Below are positions 35,737 through 46,940 of a DNA stretch of 64,000 bases, in pieces. Position 1 is the first letter of the stretch. Every line of letters begins with the position of its first letter. The DNA is from Cryptomeria japonica (taxonomy: Eukaryota > Streptophyta > Pinopsida > Cupressales > Cupressaceae), in assembly GCF_030272615.1 (NCBI RefSeq), contig NC_081410.1, positions 225,483,415-225,547,414 on the forward strand, written 5' to 3'. Both the position numbers and the translations under genes were made by a program. The notes beneath the pieces are model-generated. The model searched no databases. It was not told where the DNA came from and saw only the letters and a list, made by a program, of their open reading frames with translations.

Positions 35737-38347
35737 GTTCACTTTCCTTGGCATCATAGATATTCTGTGGTCCAAATTCAAGAGGTCTATCTTCTGCATT
35801 ATGTTCTTCTTGAGAAAGGGATATGGAATCAGTATCATTAGGAATATCTATAGTAGCATTGGAGTAGGTACCCCATTCATATTCATTGGAATCAGTCTCT
35901 GAGGCATCATCCCAAATTCTATCAGTGTTGTAAACAGGTATGTTGTATGGTGAAAACAAATCTTTGATGATGGATACCATTTTAATAGTTTTTGTTGATT
36001 CTGTGTCAGATCCTGCTTCTACTTTCTGTATTTGTTCATAGACTGTGCTTCCTCGAGGAGGAATAATGGTATCCGGAGATGATATTATTTGTTCTTGAGA
36101 TATTAGTGTTTGAATATGAGCTACTGCTACAGATATGGCCTTCTTGTGGCTTAGAAGATTTCCCTGATGTAACTTCTGATCTTGACGTTCCCATGCCTTA
36201 CGGATTGTTTCTGCTAATTTAAAGAGTGTTTCCTGCCAGGATTCTTCTTTGTATTTCTTCTTTACTTTCCATTGAGGTTTTGCAGTTATGCAGGGCGGCT
36301 TTCTTAATAGGAAAGTGAGCTTACAACCCAATCCTTCTTTGTTTCTACTAGGCTGTGAAGGAAGATCTATGGGTTCAGTGACTCCTTCTTTGCGTTTCCC
36401 AATAGGTCCTTTACCATCATATTCCATTTGCTGCATGATTAAGTATCTTTTTCCATACAGGTGTGTAGGTAGAACAATGTCTAGAGCAGCTGCTCTGTTA
36501 TCTTCTTCCTCATCTTTGTATAACCAGCTAAGAACATCCTTGTCTTCTGATTCATGCACTAGAGTGCCCAATTGGATGAAGGTACCATCAAATTTGGTGA
36601 TGGGCTGAGTGGCTAGATGTGTTGATGTAGTAGGCAATCCATGAGATCTAGGTGATGTTGGCAATTTGGCCAAACATAAAGGCTCCAAAGAGTATTCTCC
36701 CATACCTTGGTCTTTGATTTGCATTTGCTGCTTGAAATCTCCAAATAAGGAGTTGGGCTTTGTTGTTTGTAGATTTGATGTTGAAGATCGCTGCTTTTCT
36801 CTATTATGAGGAACCAAACTGTTTTGGGCTGCCCCTATTGCATTGCAATGTTGAAATGGATTGTGATTAGCAGATATGGAGATTTCTTGTCCATTATAAG
36901 GAAATTTGACACACTGGTGATACGTAGAAGGTACTGCTTGCATTTCATGTATCCAGGGTCACCCTAACAAAATATTGTAGGTGAGATCTATGTCTAAGAC
37001 CTGACACATAGTATCCTTTTGCACTGGTCCTACTTGAATGGGTAATATCATAGTTCCCTTAGAGGACCTTTCCTCATCATCATATGCCTTTATGGTAATC
37101 TTCTTGCAGGGATCAATAGACTCTTCTAAGAAGCCTAATGCATGGATAAGCTTTAAAGTACATATATTAAGTCCGGCTCCTCCATCTATTAAGACTCTTT
37201 TTACTCGGTGTTTGCAAACAATGACTTCGATATGGAGAGGAGTATTATGTGGATGACTCAAGGAAGCATTGTCATGCTCTGAGAAGGTGAGGTTATGAGG
37301 TCTAGTCATATGGGCGACCATGGCTTGAAATCTATCTATATCCAGATTTTGAGGTACATTGGTTTCCAATAGTGCTTGTTCTAATATGTCTTTGTGCTTC
37401 GGTGATAGTTTCAGCAATTCTAGTATAGATATCTGAGCTAGAGTTTTGCGTAGTTGGCTAACTAAGTCATATTGGATTTTTGGTGTGGTAGTTGTAGGTG
37501 ACATATGTCCTTTTAAGACATATTTTTGAGTTTGGGTTATTACATTGACAGATTCATGATCACGTCGATCTCGGATGGTGATGACATTTACTTGATGATC
37601 TTCAGCTGATATGTGATTTATGGTGTTGTTGTAGATATGGTTGATACGAGCTCCACATGTATCATCTGAGGTTGAAGCTCCATCTTTGTTGTAATTTGGG
37701 AGAGGATTTTTAAAGGCTCCGTGATCACCATTTGTTTTGAGACCATCTACCATTAAGTCACCTCGATCAATCATGTCTTGCACCATGTGTTTCAATCTCA
37801 TGCAATCGTTCGTCTGATGACCCTTGTTACGATGGAAATCACAATAGTGTGAATCATTCCACCAAGGTGGTTTGATTTGGGGTTCATAGTTGCTGATTGG
37901 AGGCAAAGAAAGAATATTGTTTGCCAAAAGTTCTCTGAATGCTGATTCTAGTGATTGTCCCAGTGGTGTGAAGATACGCTTTTGGAAATTGTTCGTGTTG
38001 TTGCGTGAATTGTTGTTAGGTCCTGGATTCATGTTTTTTCTTTGAGTATCATTGGTGTTGTTTGGGTTGAGTTGTCCTTGATCGGTGTTTGGTGCATATG
38101 TGTTAGCATTTGGATTAGCATTTTGAGGATTTCCGGATAATGCAAGCACTGGTTGCTTAGATTTGGGATCATGTGATTCATTGTTGCCTTCATTTTTGTT
38201 TCGAGTCCAAAATCAAGATTTGTCAAGGTTGGTGTTGTTCTGGTTATTGTAGTTTGATGAGTTTGTTCCTTCCTTGTAGAATTTGAGTGTTCCCTTTTTG
38301 ACACATGCTTCCTCTACTTGGATGCCATGAATATGTTTCATTCTTCT
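35737..38347 (-). repeat. duplicated Tat-1 gag-protease-G-patch region (copy B)
   Basis: A near-identical minus-strand copy of about 42180-44811 (copy A), placed directly 3' of the integrase gene. It has the zinc knuckle, the protease motif VLIDGGAGLN near 37.2 kb and the G-patch region, in one frame with a single TGA after YNILLG, which copy A shares. By eye the copies differ at about nine bases and one 18-bp indel in 2.6 kb. At the Q codon near 36354 copy B keeps CAG where copy A has TAG. Confidence 0.92.
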
Positions 38348-38397
38348 TTTTTGTTAATTTTTTTGCTTGTTTTGGTTTTTTCCGTGCACTAGGCTAC

Positions 38398-39846
38398 TTA
38401 AGTGTAGTACTTCTTCAGATGGATGTTGTTAGTTGGTTCATCGAGCACATCTCCTTCTGAAGTTGTTAGCTGATAGGCACCTGATCCATAGATTGATATG
38501 ATGACATAGGGACCCAAACAGTTAGGTTCAAATTTCCCTTTCTTTTCTCGATCTTGCTGATTTCTTGGATTTTCTTTGAGGACTAGGTCACCAATTTTGA
38601 AGTTGCGAGGGATGACCTTGTGATTGTAGCTCCTGCACATGCATTGTTGATATGCTTTGAGATGAGTGTAAGCATGCTGATGTCTTTCATCTAATAGTTT
38701 GAGTTCTTGTAGTCGGTTAACTCGGTACTCTTCATCTAGGATTAAAGCTTTCAAAGAGACTCTAAGAGATGGGATTTCTACTTCCAGGGGTAAAATGGCT
38801 TCTGATCCATATACCAATGAGTATGGTGTTTCTCCTGTAGGTGTGCAAATGCTGGTTCTATATGCCCAAAGTGCTGGATTGAGCTGGATGTGCCAATCTT
38901 TGCCTGCATCATTCACTATTTTCTTTAGGATTTTCAAGATTGTCTTGTTGGATGCTTCTGCTTGACCATTTCCCTATGGGTAGTATGGTGTAGAAAACCG
39001 ATGTTGGATTTTGAATTTTTCACATAGTTCTTATACATCTTGGTTTTTAAAAGGTTGTCCATTATCTGTGATGATTGAACTTGGAATACCATATCTGCAG
39101 ATTAGATAATTTAGGATAAAAGAGGCAATTTGTTTCCCAGTCACTGTGGTCATGGGAATTGCTTCTATCCATTTGGTAAAGTATTCTGTTGCAGTTATAA
39201 TGAACTTGTGTCCATTTGAAGATGAAGGATGAATTTTGCCAACTAAGTCTAGTCCCCACTGACAAAAGAGCCAGGATGTCGTAAATGGTTGTAGTTCCTG
39301 TGTTGGTGCATGTATCAGATTACCATGGATCTAGCATTTAGGACATTTCTTGGCGAAGTGATATGAGTCTTTCTCCATTGTAGACCAGTAGTATCCCATC
39401 CTTAGAATTTTTTTAGCAAGAGTAGTACCACTTGAATGTGTGCCACAAATACCTTCGTGAAGCTCGTGTAAAGCGGAATCAGAATTATTACGATCAAGGC
39501 AACGAAGAAGAGTACCATCTAGACCTCGACGATACAAAGTATCAGCGGTAAGGGTATAACGGGTAGCTTGCCGAATAAAGTTACATTTTTGGTTACGGGA
39601 TTGGTCAATTGGTAAGATATTGTGCTTGAGGTAGTCGTATATTGGTCCATATAACAAAGAATCTGAACCAATCAAGGCATAGATAACATGGGATTCAGAG
39701 TGGTCATAGGCAGGGGAGAACAGTTGCTCTACTAGAAACTCATAATGACTCTGTTGCTCTAGAATTTGTAGTAATGAAGCGATAGTAGCCATGACATCGG
39801 CTGCTTTATTGTTCAACCTTGGTATTTGCTCGAAGGTGATGTGCAC
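38398..39846 (-). pseudogene. Tat-1 integrase
   Basis: The zinc-binding part, ELHEGICGTHSSG...CPKC, lies at 39.33-39.46 kb with its H-H-C-C ligands present. The catalytic core follows with GLDLVG, ITDNGQPF near 39.06 kb and GNGQAEASNKTI near 38.95 kb, so D, D and E are all present. The C-terminal part has an NFKIGDLVLKE-type motif and ends LKKYYT before the stop at 38398. Three in-frame stops (KC*IHG, DV*ELC, YP*GNG) fit CAG or CAA codons that lost their C. No frameshift was seen. The gene is directly followed by the rearranged block, with only about 50 bp between. Confidence 0.93.
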
Positions 39847-39852
39847 AAAATA

Positions 39853-40401
39853 CTATTTGAAGTCATCTACCATTCGCTTGTACGGTAGTAGCTTGTCATC
39901 CTTTGTTTGATAGTTGTTGTTGATTTGATTGACGACTAGTTGTGAGTCTCCGTAGACTTTTAACTCTGTGATTTTCCATTCGACAACCATCTTGATGCCT
40001 ATAACCAATGCCTCATATTTAGCCACATTATTTGTGCATGGGAACATAAGCCTATATGATCTTGGTATAGTGTGTCCTTCAGGAGTGATGAATAGAATGC
40101 CAGCACCTGAACCATGTTGTGTGTAGGATCCATCAAAGTATAGGGTCCATTGTTTGGTAGAAAGAGCAAGAATGTCCCTGTCTGGAAATTCAATCTCCAT
40201 GGTTTGTTTTCCTGGTAGCGGTGCTTCAGCCAGCTGATCTGCAATTGCTTGTCCTTTGATGGCTCGTCTTTCTGTGTATTGGATGTCAAATTCACTGAGA
40301 ATCATGACCAATTTAGCCAATTGGCCTGTAAGAGCTACCGTACTGAGTAGATATTTGAGAGGATCAATTTTTGTGACTAGCTTAATGGTGTGTGCTAGCA
40401 T
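39853..40401 (-). pseudogene. Tat-1 second RNase H domain (aRH type)
   Basis: Between the standard gypsy RNase H and the integrase lies a second RNase H: TLYFDGSYTQHGSGAGI near 40.13 kb (first Asp), NNVAKYEAL near 40.03 kb (Glu) and VYGDSQLVVNQI near 39.94 kb (Asp). A second, archaeal-like RNase H in this position is known from the Tat/Ogre/Retand group of plant gypsy elements, and this is the main reason for the lineage call. It ends at a stop that fits CAG to TAG. The frame is shared with RT and integrase. Confidence 0.9.
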
Positions 40402-42003
40402 ATAATGTCAAAACTTCTGAGATGCGAAGACCACTATTAGGCAAGCCTTTTCAATGAATGTATAGTTGAGTTCATAGCCATTCAATGTCCTACTGATATA
40501 ATATATGGCTCGTTCCTTTCCTTGTTGATCTTCTTGTGCTAATAGTGCCCCCAGCAATATATCTGTTGTTGAGATATATAGGATAAGAGGCTTTCCTACG
40601 ACTGGTGGTACTAGAACTGGTGGATTCATCAGGTATTGTTTGATTTGGTAAAAAGATTCTGCACACTTGGTCTCCCATCTGAATAGTACATTTTTGTATA
40701 GTAAATGGTTAAATGGTAGACTTTTATCTGCTAGCTGAGCGATGAATCACCTGATTGATTGAAGTCATCCTTGTAGAGATCTGAGTTGACTGATATTCTT
40801 TGGTGGGGGTATTTCCATAATGGCTTGTACCTTTGCTGGATCTACTTCGATACCTTTAGCTGAGACTATGTAGCCTAGTAACTTGCCTGATGTAACCCCG
40901 AAGACACACTTCTTAAGGTTGAGTCTAACTTGGAATTTCTCCAATCGATCAAAGATCTTTGTCAGGATGCTGAGATGTTCCGCTCTAGTGAAGGATTTAG
41001 CTAGTAAATCATCCACATAATCTTCCATAAATGTGTGCATCATGTCATGAAAGATTGTTGTCATTGCTCTTTGATAAGTGGCCCCTGCATTCTTTAAGCC
41101 AAAAGGCATAACATTCCAATAGTACGCTCCCCAAGGACAGGTGAACACGGTTTTATCTTGATCTTCTAGGGCTATTTTGATTTGATTATAGCCTGAGAAA
41201 CCATCCATTAGTGAGAGCATTGCATGCCCTGCTGTGAGATCTACAATTATGTCGATACTGGGTAGAGGAAAATCATCTTTTGGACAAGCTTTGTTGACGT
41301 CTTGGAAGTCAGTGCATATTCTAATACTACCATCCGGTTTTGATACTGGAACGATGTTGGAAATCCATTCTGCATAGTCAATAGGTCAGATGAATCCGAC
41401 ATCTAATAGTTTCTTTAGTTCAGTTTTGACCATGAGTGCTACCTGTGGATTCATCTTTCATAGCTTTTGCTTGACTGGTTTGACTCCTAAAGAGATGGAC
41501 AAGTGATGCATGATTAAGTGTGGATCCACTCCGAGCATATCAACATATGACCAAGAAAAGTTAATTTGTTGCTCTTTAAAGAAAATGATGAATGCTGATC
41601 TTTCTTCCTTTGTTAGAGATTCTGCAAGGTGTATGTTTCTGACTGCTTCTGTGGTACCAATGTTGATTGATTGAGTGGGCTCAATCAATATGGGTGATCA
41701 CTCATGAAAGTTCTCAGGAAGAGTGTCAAGTCTCCCATCATTAGGTGCCTTAAAAAGGTTTTCACCCTCAGATGCATCCTTTATTTTTACTTTTTTGTGA
41801 TCTAGAGCTGCCATTGACTGGTTTTCAGCATCAGATCTTTTATTTTGTTTATTTTTGCGACTGAGAGACTTGGCACTCCCTGATTGGCAGACATCGTTAC
41901 TTTGTTCACTGGTAGAGCCTGTTTTCGGATTTATGGTACATAGGTAATGGATAATAGATTCATCATCTAGAAAAATTGGTATATCATGGATTTCAGGTTC
42001 ATC
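40402..42003 (-). pseudogene. Tat-1 reverse transcriptase and gypsy RNase H
   Basis: On the minus strand the RT begins after a poorly conserved linker near 41.7 kb. Visible motifs are SIRICTDFQDVNKACPKD near 41.3 kb, LMDGFSGYNQI near 41.2 kb, MPFGLKNAGATYQRAM near 41.09 kb, EDYVDDLLAKS near 41.0 kb and KCVFGV near 40.9 kb. The first RNase H follows, with LILYISTTDILLGALLAQ near 40.57 kb and RAIYYISRTL. Six stops at 40.4-41.7 kb fit CGA to TGA. The one near 42002 fits TGG or CAG to TAG. No frameshift was found. Confidence 0.93.
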
Positions 42004-43404
42004 CTAGTCGATGAGGTCAGGAAAGACAAGTGGTAAGGAATCATTGGGTGGATCAAGTTTTGCTATTGTAAGCATTAGGACAGAGTTTTCATTGTGATTA
42101 TTCTTGGTTTTAAAGAAGTCTAGGATTTCGTCGAGGTCTTCGATGGTATTATCTTCCGTATAGACTTGTTGATAATGTTTATGTTCACTTTCCTTGGCAT
42201 CATAGATAATCTGTGGTCCAAATTCAAGAGGTCTATCTTCTGCATTATGTTCTTCTTGAGAAAGGGATATGGAATCAGTATCATTAGGAATATCTATAGT
42301 AGCATTGGAGCAGGTACCCCATTCATATTCATTGGAATCAGTCTCTGAGGCATCATCCCAAATTCTATCAGTGTTGTAAACAGGTATGTTGTATGGTGAA
42401 AACAAATCTTTGATGATGGATACCATTTTAATAGTTTTTGTTGATTCTGTGTCAGATCCTGCTTCTACTTTCTGTATTTGTTCATAGACTGTGCTTCCTC
42501 GAGGAGGAATAATGGTATCCGGAGATGATATTATTTGTTCTTGAGATATTAGTGTTTGAATATGAGCTACTGCTACAGATATGGCCTTCTTGTGGCTTAG
42601 AAGATTTCCCTGATGTAACTTCTGATCTTGACGTTCCCATGCCTTATGGATTGTTTCTGCTAATTTAAAGAGTGTTTCCTGCCAGGATTCTTCTTTGTAT
42701 TTCTTCTTTACTTTCCATTGAGGTTTTGCAGTTATGCAGGGCGGCTTTCTTAATAGGAAAGTGAGCTTACAACCCAATCCTTCTTTGTTTCTACTAGGCT
42801 ATGAAGGAAGATCTATGGGTTCAGTGACTCCTTCTTTGCGTTTCCCAATAGGTCCTTTACCATCATATTCCATTTGCTGCATGATTAAGTATCTTTTTCC
42901 ATACAGGTGTGTAGGTAGAACAATGTCTAGAGCAGCTGCTCTGTTATCTTCTTCCTCATCTTTGTATAACCAGCTAAGAACATCCTTGTCTTCTGATTCA
43001 TGCACTAGAGTGCCCAATTGGATGAAGGTACCATCAAATTTGGTGATGGGCTGAGTGGCTAGATGTGTTGATGTAGTAGGCAATCCATGAGATCTAGGTG
43101 ATGTTGGCAATTTGGCCAAACATAAAGGCTCCAAAGAGTATTCTCCCATACCTTGGTCTTTGATTTGCATTTGCTGCTTGAAATCTCCAAATAAGGAGTT
43201 GGGCTTTGTTGTTTGTAGATTTGATGTTGAAGATCGCTGCTTTTCTCTATTATGAGGAACCAAACTGTTTTGGGCTGCCCCTATTGCATTGCAATGTTGA
43301 AATGGATTGTGATTAGCAGATATGGAGATTTCTTGTCCATTATAAGGAAATTTGACACACTGGTGATACGTAGAAGGTACTGCTTGCATTTCATGTATCC
43401 AGGG
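42004..43404 (-). pseudogene. Tat-1 linker with G-patch between protease and RT
   Basis: After the TGA that ends YNILLG the frame continues PWIHEMQAVPSTYHQCVKFP, the region that follows gypsy proteases. A linker leads to a G-patch-like stretch (MEYDGKGPIGKR...RNKEGLGC at 42.77-42.87 kb). The TAG at 42796-42798 is CAG in copy B, direct evidence of a C to T change. The remainder is acidic and Ser/Thr-rich and of unknown role. Confidence 0.85.
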
Positions 43405-44613
43405 TCACCCTAACAAAATATTGTAGGTGAGATCTATGTCTAAGACCTGACACATAGTATCCTTTTGCACTGGTCCTACTTGAATGGGTAATATCATAGT
43501 TCCCTTAGAGGACCTTTCCTCATCATCATATGCCTTTATGGTAATCTTCTTGCAGGGATCAATAGACTCTTCTAAGAAGCCTAATGCATGGATAAGCTTT
43601 AAATTACATATATTAAGTCCGGCTCCTCCATCTATTAAGACTCTTTTTACTCGGTGTTTGCAAACAATGACTTCGATATGGAGAGGAGTATTATGTGGAT
43701 GACTCAAGGAAGCATTGTCATGCTCTGAGAAGGTGAGGTTATGAGGTCTAGTCATATGGGCGACCATGGCTTGAAATCTATCTATATCCAGATTTTGAGG
43801 TACATTGGTTTCCAATAGTGCTTGTTCTAATATGTCTTTGTGCTTCGGTGATAGTTTCAGCAATTCTAGTATAGATATCTGAGCTAGAGTTTTGCGTAGT
43901 TGGCTAACTAAGTCATATTGGATTTTTGGTGTGGTAGTTGTAGGTGACATATGTCCTTTTAAGACATATTTTTGAGTTTGGGTTATTACATTGACAGATT
44001 CATGATCACGTCGATCTCGGATGGTGATGACATTTACTTGATGATCTTCAGCTGATATGTGATTTATGGTGTTGTTGTAGATATGGTTGATACGAGCTCC
44101 ACATGTATCATTTGAGGTTGAAGCTCCATCTTTGTTGTAATTTGGGAGAGGATTTTTAAAGGCTCTGTGATCACCATTTGTTTTGAGACCATCTACCATT
44201 AAGTCACCTCGATCAATCATGTCTTGCACCATGTGTTTCAATCTCATGCAATCGTTCGTCTGATGACCCTTGTTACGATGGAAATCACAATAGTGTGAAT
44301 CATTCCACCAAGGTGGTTTGATTTGGGGTTCATAGTTGCTGATTGGAGGCAAAGAAAGAATATTGTTTGCCAAAAGTTCTCTGAATGATGATTCTAGTGA
44401 TTGTCCCAGTGGTGTGAAGATACGCTTTTGGAAATTGTTCGTGTTGTTGCGTGAATTGTTGTTAGGTCCTGGATTCATGTTTTTGCTTTGAGTATCATTG
44501 GTGTTGTTTGGGTTGAGTTGTCCTTGATCGGTGTTTGGTGCATATGTGTTAGCATTTGGATTAGCATTTTTAGGATTTTTCATATTTTGAGGATTTCCGG
44601 ATAATGCAAGCAC
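43405..44613 (-). pseudogene. Tat-1 gag C-terminus and protease (copy A)
   Basis: An open frame of 402 codons. The gag zinc knuckle YCDFHRNKGHQTNDC is at about residues 102-116 (C-x2-H-x4-H-x4-C). The retropepsin domain has VLIDGGAGLNIC near residue 335, with the catalytic D-G-G-A. The frame ends YNILLG then TGA, which copy B shares. The start shown is only the first Met of the open stretch; in an intact element it would be internal to the gag-pol frame. Confidence 0.9.
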
Positions 44614-45745
44614 TGGTTGCTTAGATTTGGGATCATGTGATTCATTGTTGCCTTCATTTTTGTTTCGAGTCCAAAATCAAGATTTGTCAAGGTTGGTGTT
44701 GTTCTGGTTATTGTAGTTTGATGAGTTTGTTCCTTCCTTGTAGAATTTGAGTGTTCCCTTTTTGACACATGCTTCCTCTACTTGGATGCCATGAATATGT
44801 TTCATTGTTCTTTTGTTTGGTGTTGCAAACATCTAGCATGGTTATGGCATGTTGGATGTTATAGGAGTATTGTGCTATGAATTTATTAACCAATTCATCA
44901 AATGATCTGACAGGTGGTGTAATTTTGGATAACCATTCCATTGTTTGCCCTCCTAGGCTTCTTGGGAATAACCTCATCAAATAGGTGTCATCATGAGCAA
45001 ACTCAAGACTCATGGTACAGAATTCTCTGACATGATCACGGAGATCACTTTTTCCATCGTATTTGTCAAATTTAGGCACATCTGAGTTTGGAGGAAAAGG
45101 GATCATGTGTAATCTCCTGTCAAAAGTATAAGGATAGATTTCATTTAAAGAGTACCATACTGTTGTCCCTTGTTGCATGTCATGTATTTGTCTTTGTAAA
45201 ATTTGCATTTGTTGAGTAAGGGCAGCCAAAGGTACATTGTCTTGTCGAGGGAAAAGTTCTTCCCTTGTATTGGTTCTTAGCTGAAAAGGTGTCTTAAATG
45301 GTATGTTTTGCTCTGGAGTTTTTAGCTCAGGCATATGCATTTCTGGTATACGTTGTTCTAGAATGTGTTGCTCAGGTATGTGTTGTTCAAGGTTATGAGT
45401 TTCTTCTTCTCTTTGTTGTTCTTGATATGCATATTGTCGAGATCTGGTTCTGAAGATGTTTGTGTCTAAATCTTCGAGAATTTTAACGCCTTTACTTGTG
45501 AGCATGAGCAGATACTTTTCTTTGTCATTTTCCATAAGCCTTTCTACAATTTTTTGGAATGAAGGGTTTTCCTGACATTCCTGAAGAAGTGCTTCAGAAA
45601 TTTCAGTCTCTTCTAAGTGTGGAACTTCAAAAGGATTGGACAATCTTTGATTCATGCTAGACTCTGTGTGTGTCTTGCTGTGTTGGTTTCTTTGAGAGTG
45701 AGTAATAGGCATTTTAGTAAAAACTTTATGTGACAAAGGGAACAA
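44614..45745 (-). pseudogene. Tat-1 gag, N-terminal and capsid-like part, with internal deletion
   Basis: The frame opens at 45745, though the ATG at 45712 (MPITHSQRNQHSKTHTES) is an equally good start. A run of short repeats (PEQHILEQRIPEMHMPE) is near 45.35 kb. The conserved gag domain is at 44.85-45.1 kb: VPKFDKYDGKSDLRDHVREF, LMRLFPRSLGGQTMEWL, then NTKQKNNET. Immediately after NNET near 44815 the sequence jumps to a region (SWHPSRG) that does not continue gag in frame, so a piece of gag is deleted there. Copies B and C begin at this same joint. Confidence 0.85.
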
Positions 45746-46166
45746 AATCCTCTTCGATGTGTTGCTCAGGGGTGGGTGGTTCTGGTCGAGATATGTTATA
45801 AGTGATACACTCGTCGGGCAGGAATGTCAGATTGTTCTTTCCTCCGCGATTTATGATTTGATTAAAAGCAGACTTTTGACAGTATGCTCTTGTTTTTAAG
45901 GGTTCTTTGTCAAATTCGTTGGATTTGTTTTGGATATAAAATTTGATGTGATGAAGGAATACCCGATGAGATTTGAAGAGTTGACGATTGATGTATAAAA
46001 ACTTATTTCTCTTGATGAATTTGGAAAAACTAGGTTGTTGTTTCTTCAACATGATGTTACGATAAAGGTTCTTTCTTCTCAGAATATGGGAATTAGTCAT
46101 GCATGAGTGATCAATGGTTTCCTTTGATTTGTTTGGATTCAGTTGAGCTTTTTTGGAAAATTTCAA
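45726..46166 (-). CDS. small ORF upstream of Tat-1 gag
   Basis: An intact 146-codon frame (start MKFSKKAQLNPNKSK) that overlaps the possible gag start by 20 bases. It is Lys/Asn/Ile-rich in its first part and ends PPTPEQHIEEDFVPFVT. The EQHI word also appears in the gag repeats. Ogre-type relatives of Tat have an extra ORF before gag, which makes a real gene possible. I do not recognise the protein, and a chance frame cannot be excluded. Confidence 0.35.
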   Translation of the reverse strand: MKFSKKAQLNPNKSKETIDHSCMTNSHILRRKNLYRNIMLKKQQPSFSKFIKRNKFLYINRQLFKSHRVFLHHIKFYIQNKSNEFDKEPLKTRAYCQKSAFNQIINRGGKNNLTFLPDECITYNISRPEPPTPEQHIEEDFVPFVT

Positions 46167-46564
46167 ATCTTATTTTATCAAAGTGAAGGTTTAGATGCCC
46201 CTTCACGACAAAGCGTGTCAAATAATATGGATAAAAGCCTCCCGATATGGAGACTTGATTTGACAAATTGAAATTTTTAAATAAATGTTTTTGAGATGAA
46301 ATCCGTAAGATGGTAAAGGATTTTGTTGATACTGATGATGAGGTTTCCAGATTATGATAAGATAGACATGTTTTATCGTGCGATCAACTTAGGATTTTTA
46401 CAATGTTTGTTTTGACACAAATTTAGCTCAAGAAATAGTTTTAACGGTTTGTTTTCACTACTCCGCTTTGATGAAAAATGTTGTTTGATAATGAGAGGCT
46501 TTTGAAAATGTTTTCAAAAATTTTAAAATTCTTCACTGTTTTGCTCTCTGTTTATATGTTTTTG

Positions 46565-46940
46565 ATCATGCGCTAAAACAGGGACGACATGCACTACCAA
46601 AATTACTCGACGCGCTAAAATAATGACCACACACGCTAGGCTGCCCCCAGACACGTGCTAAAGTTTCGACTATTCAAAAAATTGTTTTCTACTTGTTTAA
46701 AAAGTCATGTGCTAGCCTGGGCCTGTGACGTGCTAACTTGTGAACCTAATGCGCTAATGTTAAGCTTCTACACGCTAAGCTGATGCTTCCACGCGCTAGA
46801 CTGTTTTTCTAATGTGCTAAATGTTTTAACACTATTTTGATTTTGGGATAAAACGCTACTGTTTGGAACCGACGTGCTAACTTGATGGTTGGATGTGCTA
46901 ACAGAAGTACCTCACGCGCTAAGAAGTTGCTCTTATGCAC
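46565..46940 (-). repeat. array of CGCGCTAA-like motifs, gag-proximal block
   Basis: About 16 copies of a 9-base motif, consensus AYGYGCTAA on the plus strand (for example ATGCGCTAA, ACGTGCTAA, ACGCGCTAA), at a spacing of about 20-22 bp with two wider gaps. The bases between motifs are not conserved. Confidence 0.85.

Noticed and set aside
36288-36608. Plus-strand frames at 36288, 37038, 42734 and 43484
   Set aside because: They are shadows of the minus-strand Tat-1 gag-pol copies and repeat only because the region is duplicated.
46565-46940. CRISPR-like array from regularly spaced motifs
   Set aside because: The repeat is only about 9 bases, spacers are about 12 bases, the DNA is a plant retroelement leader, and no cas genes exist here.
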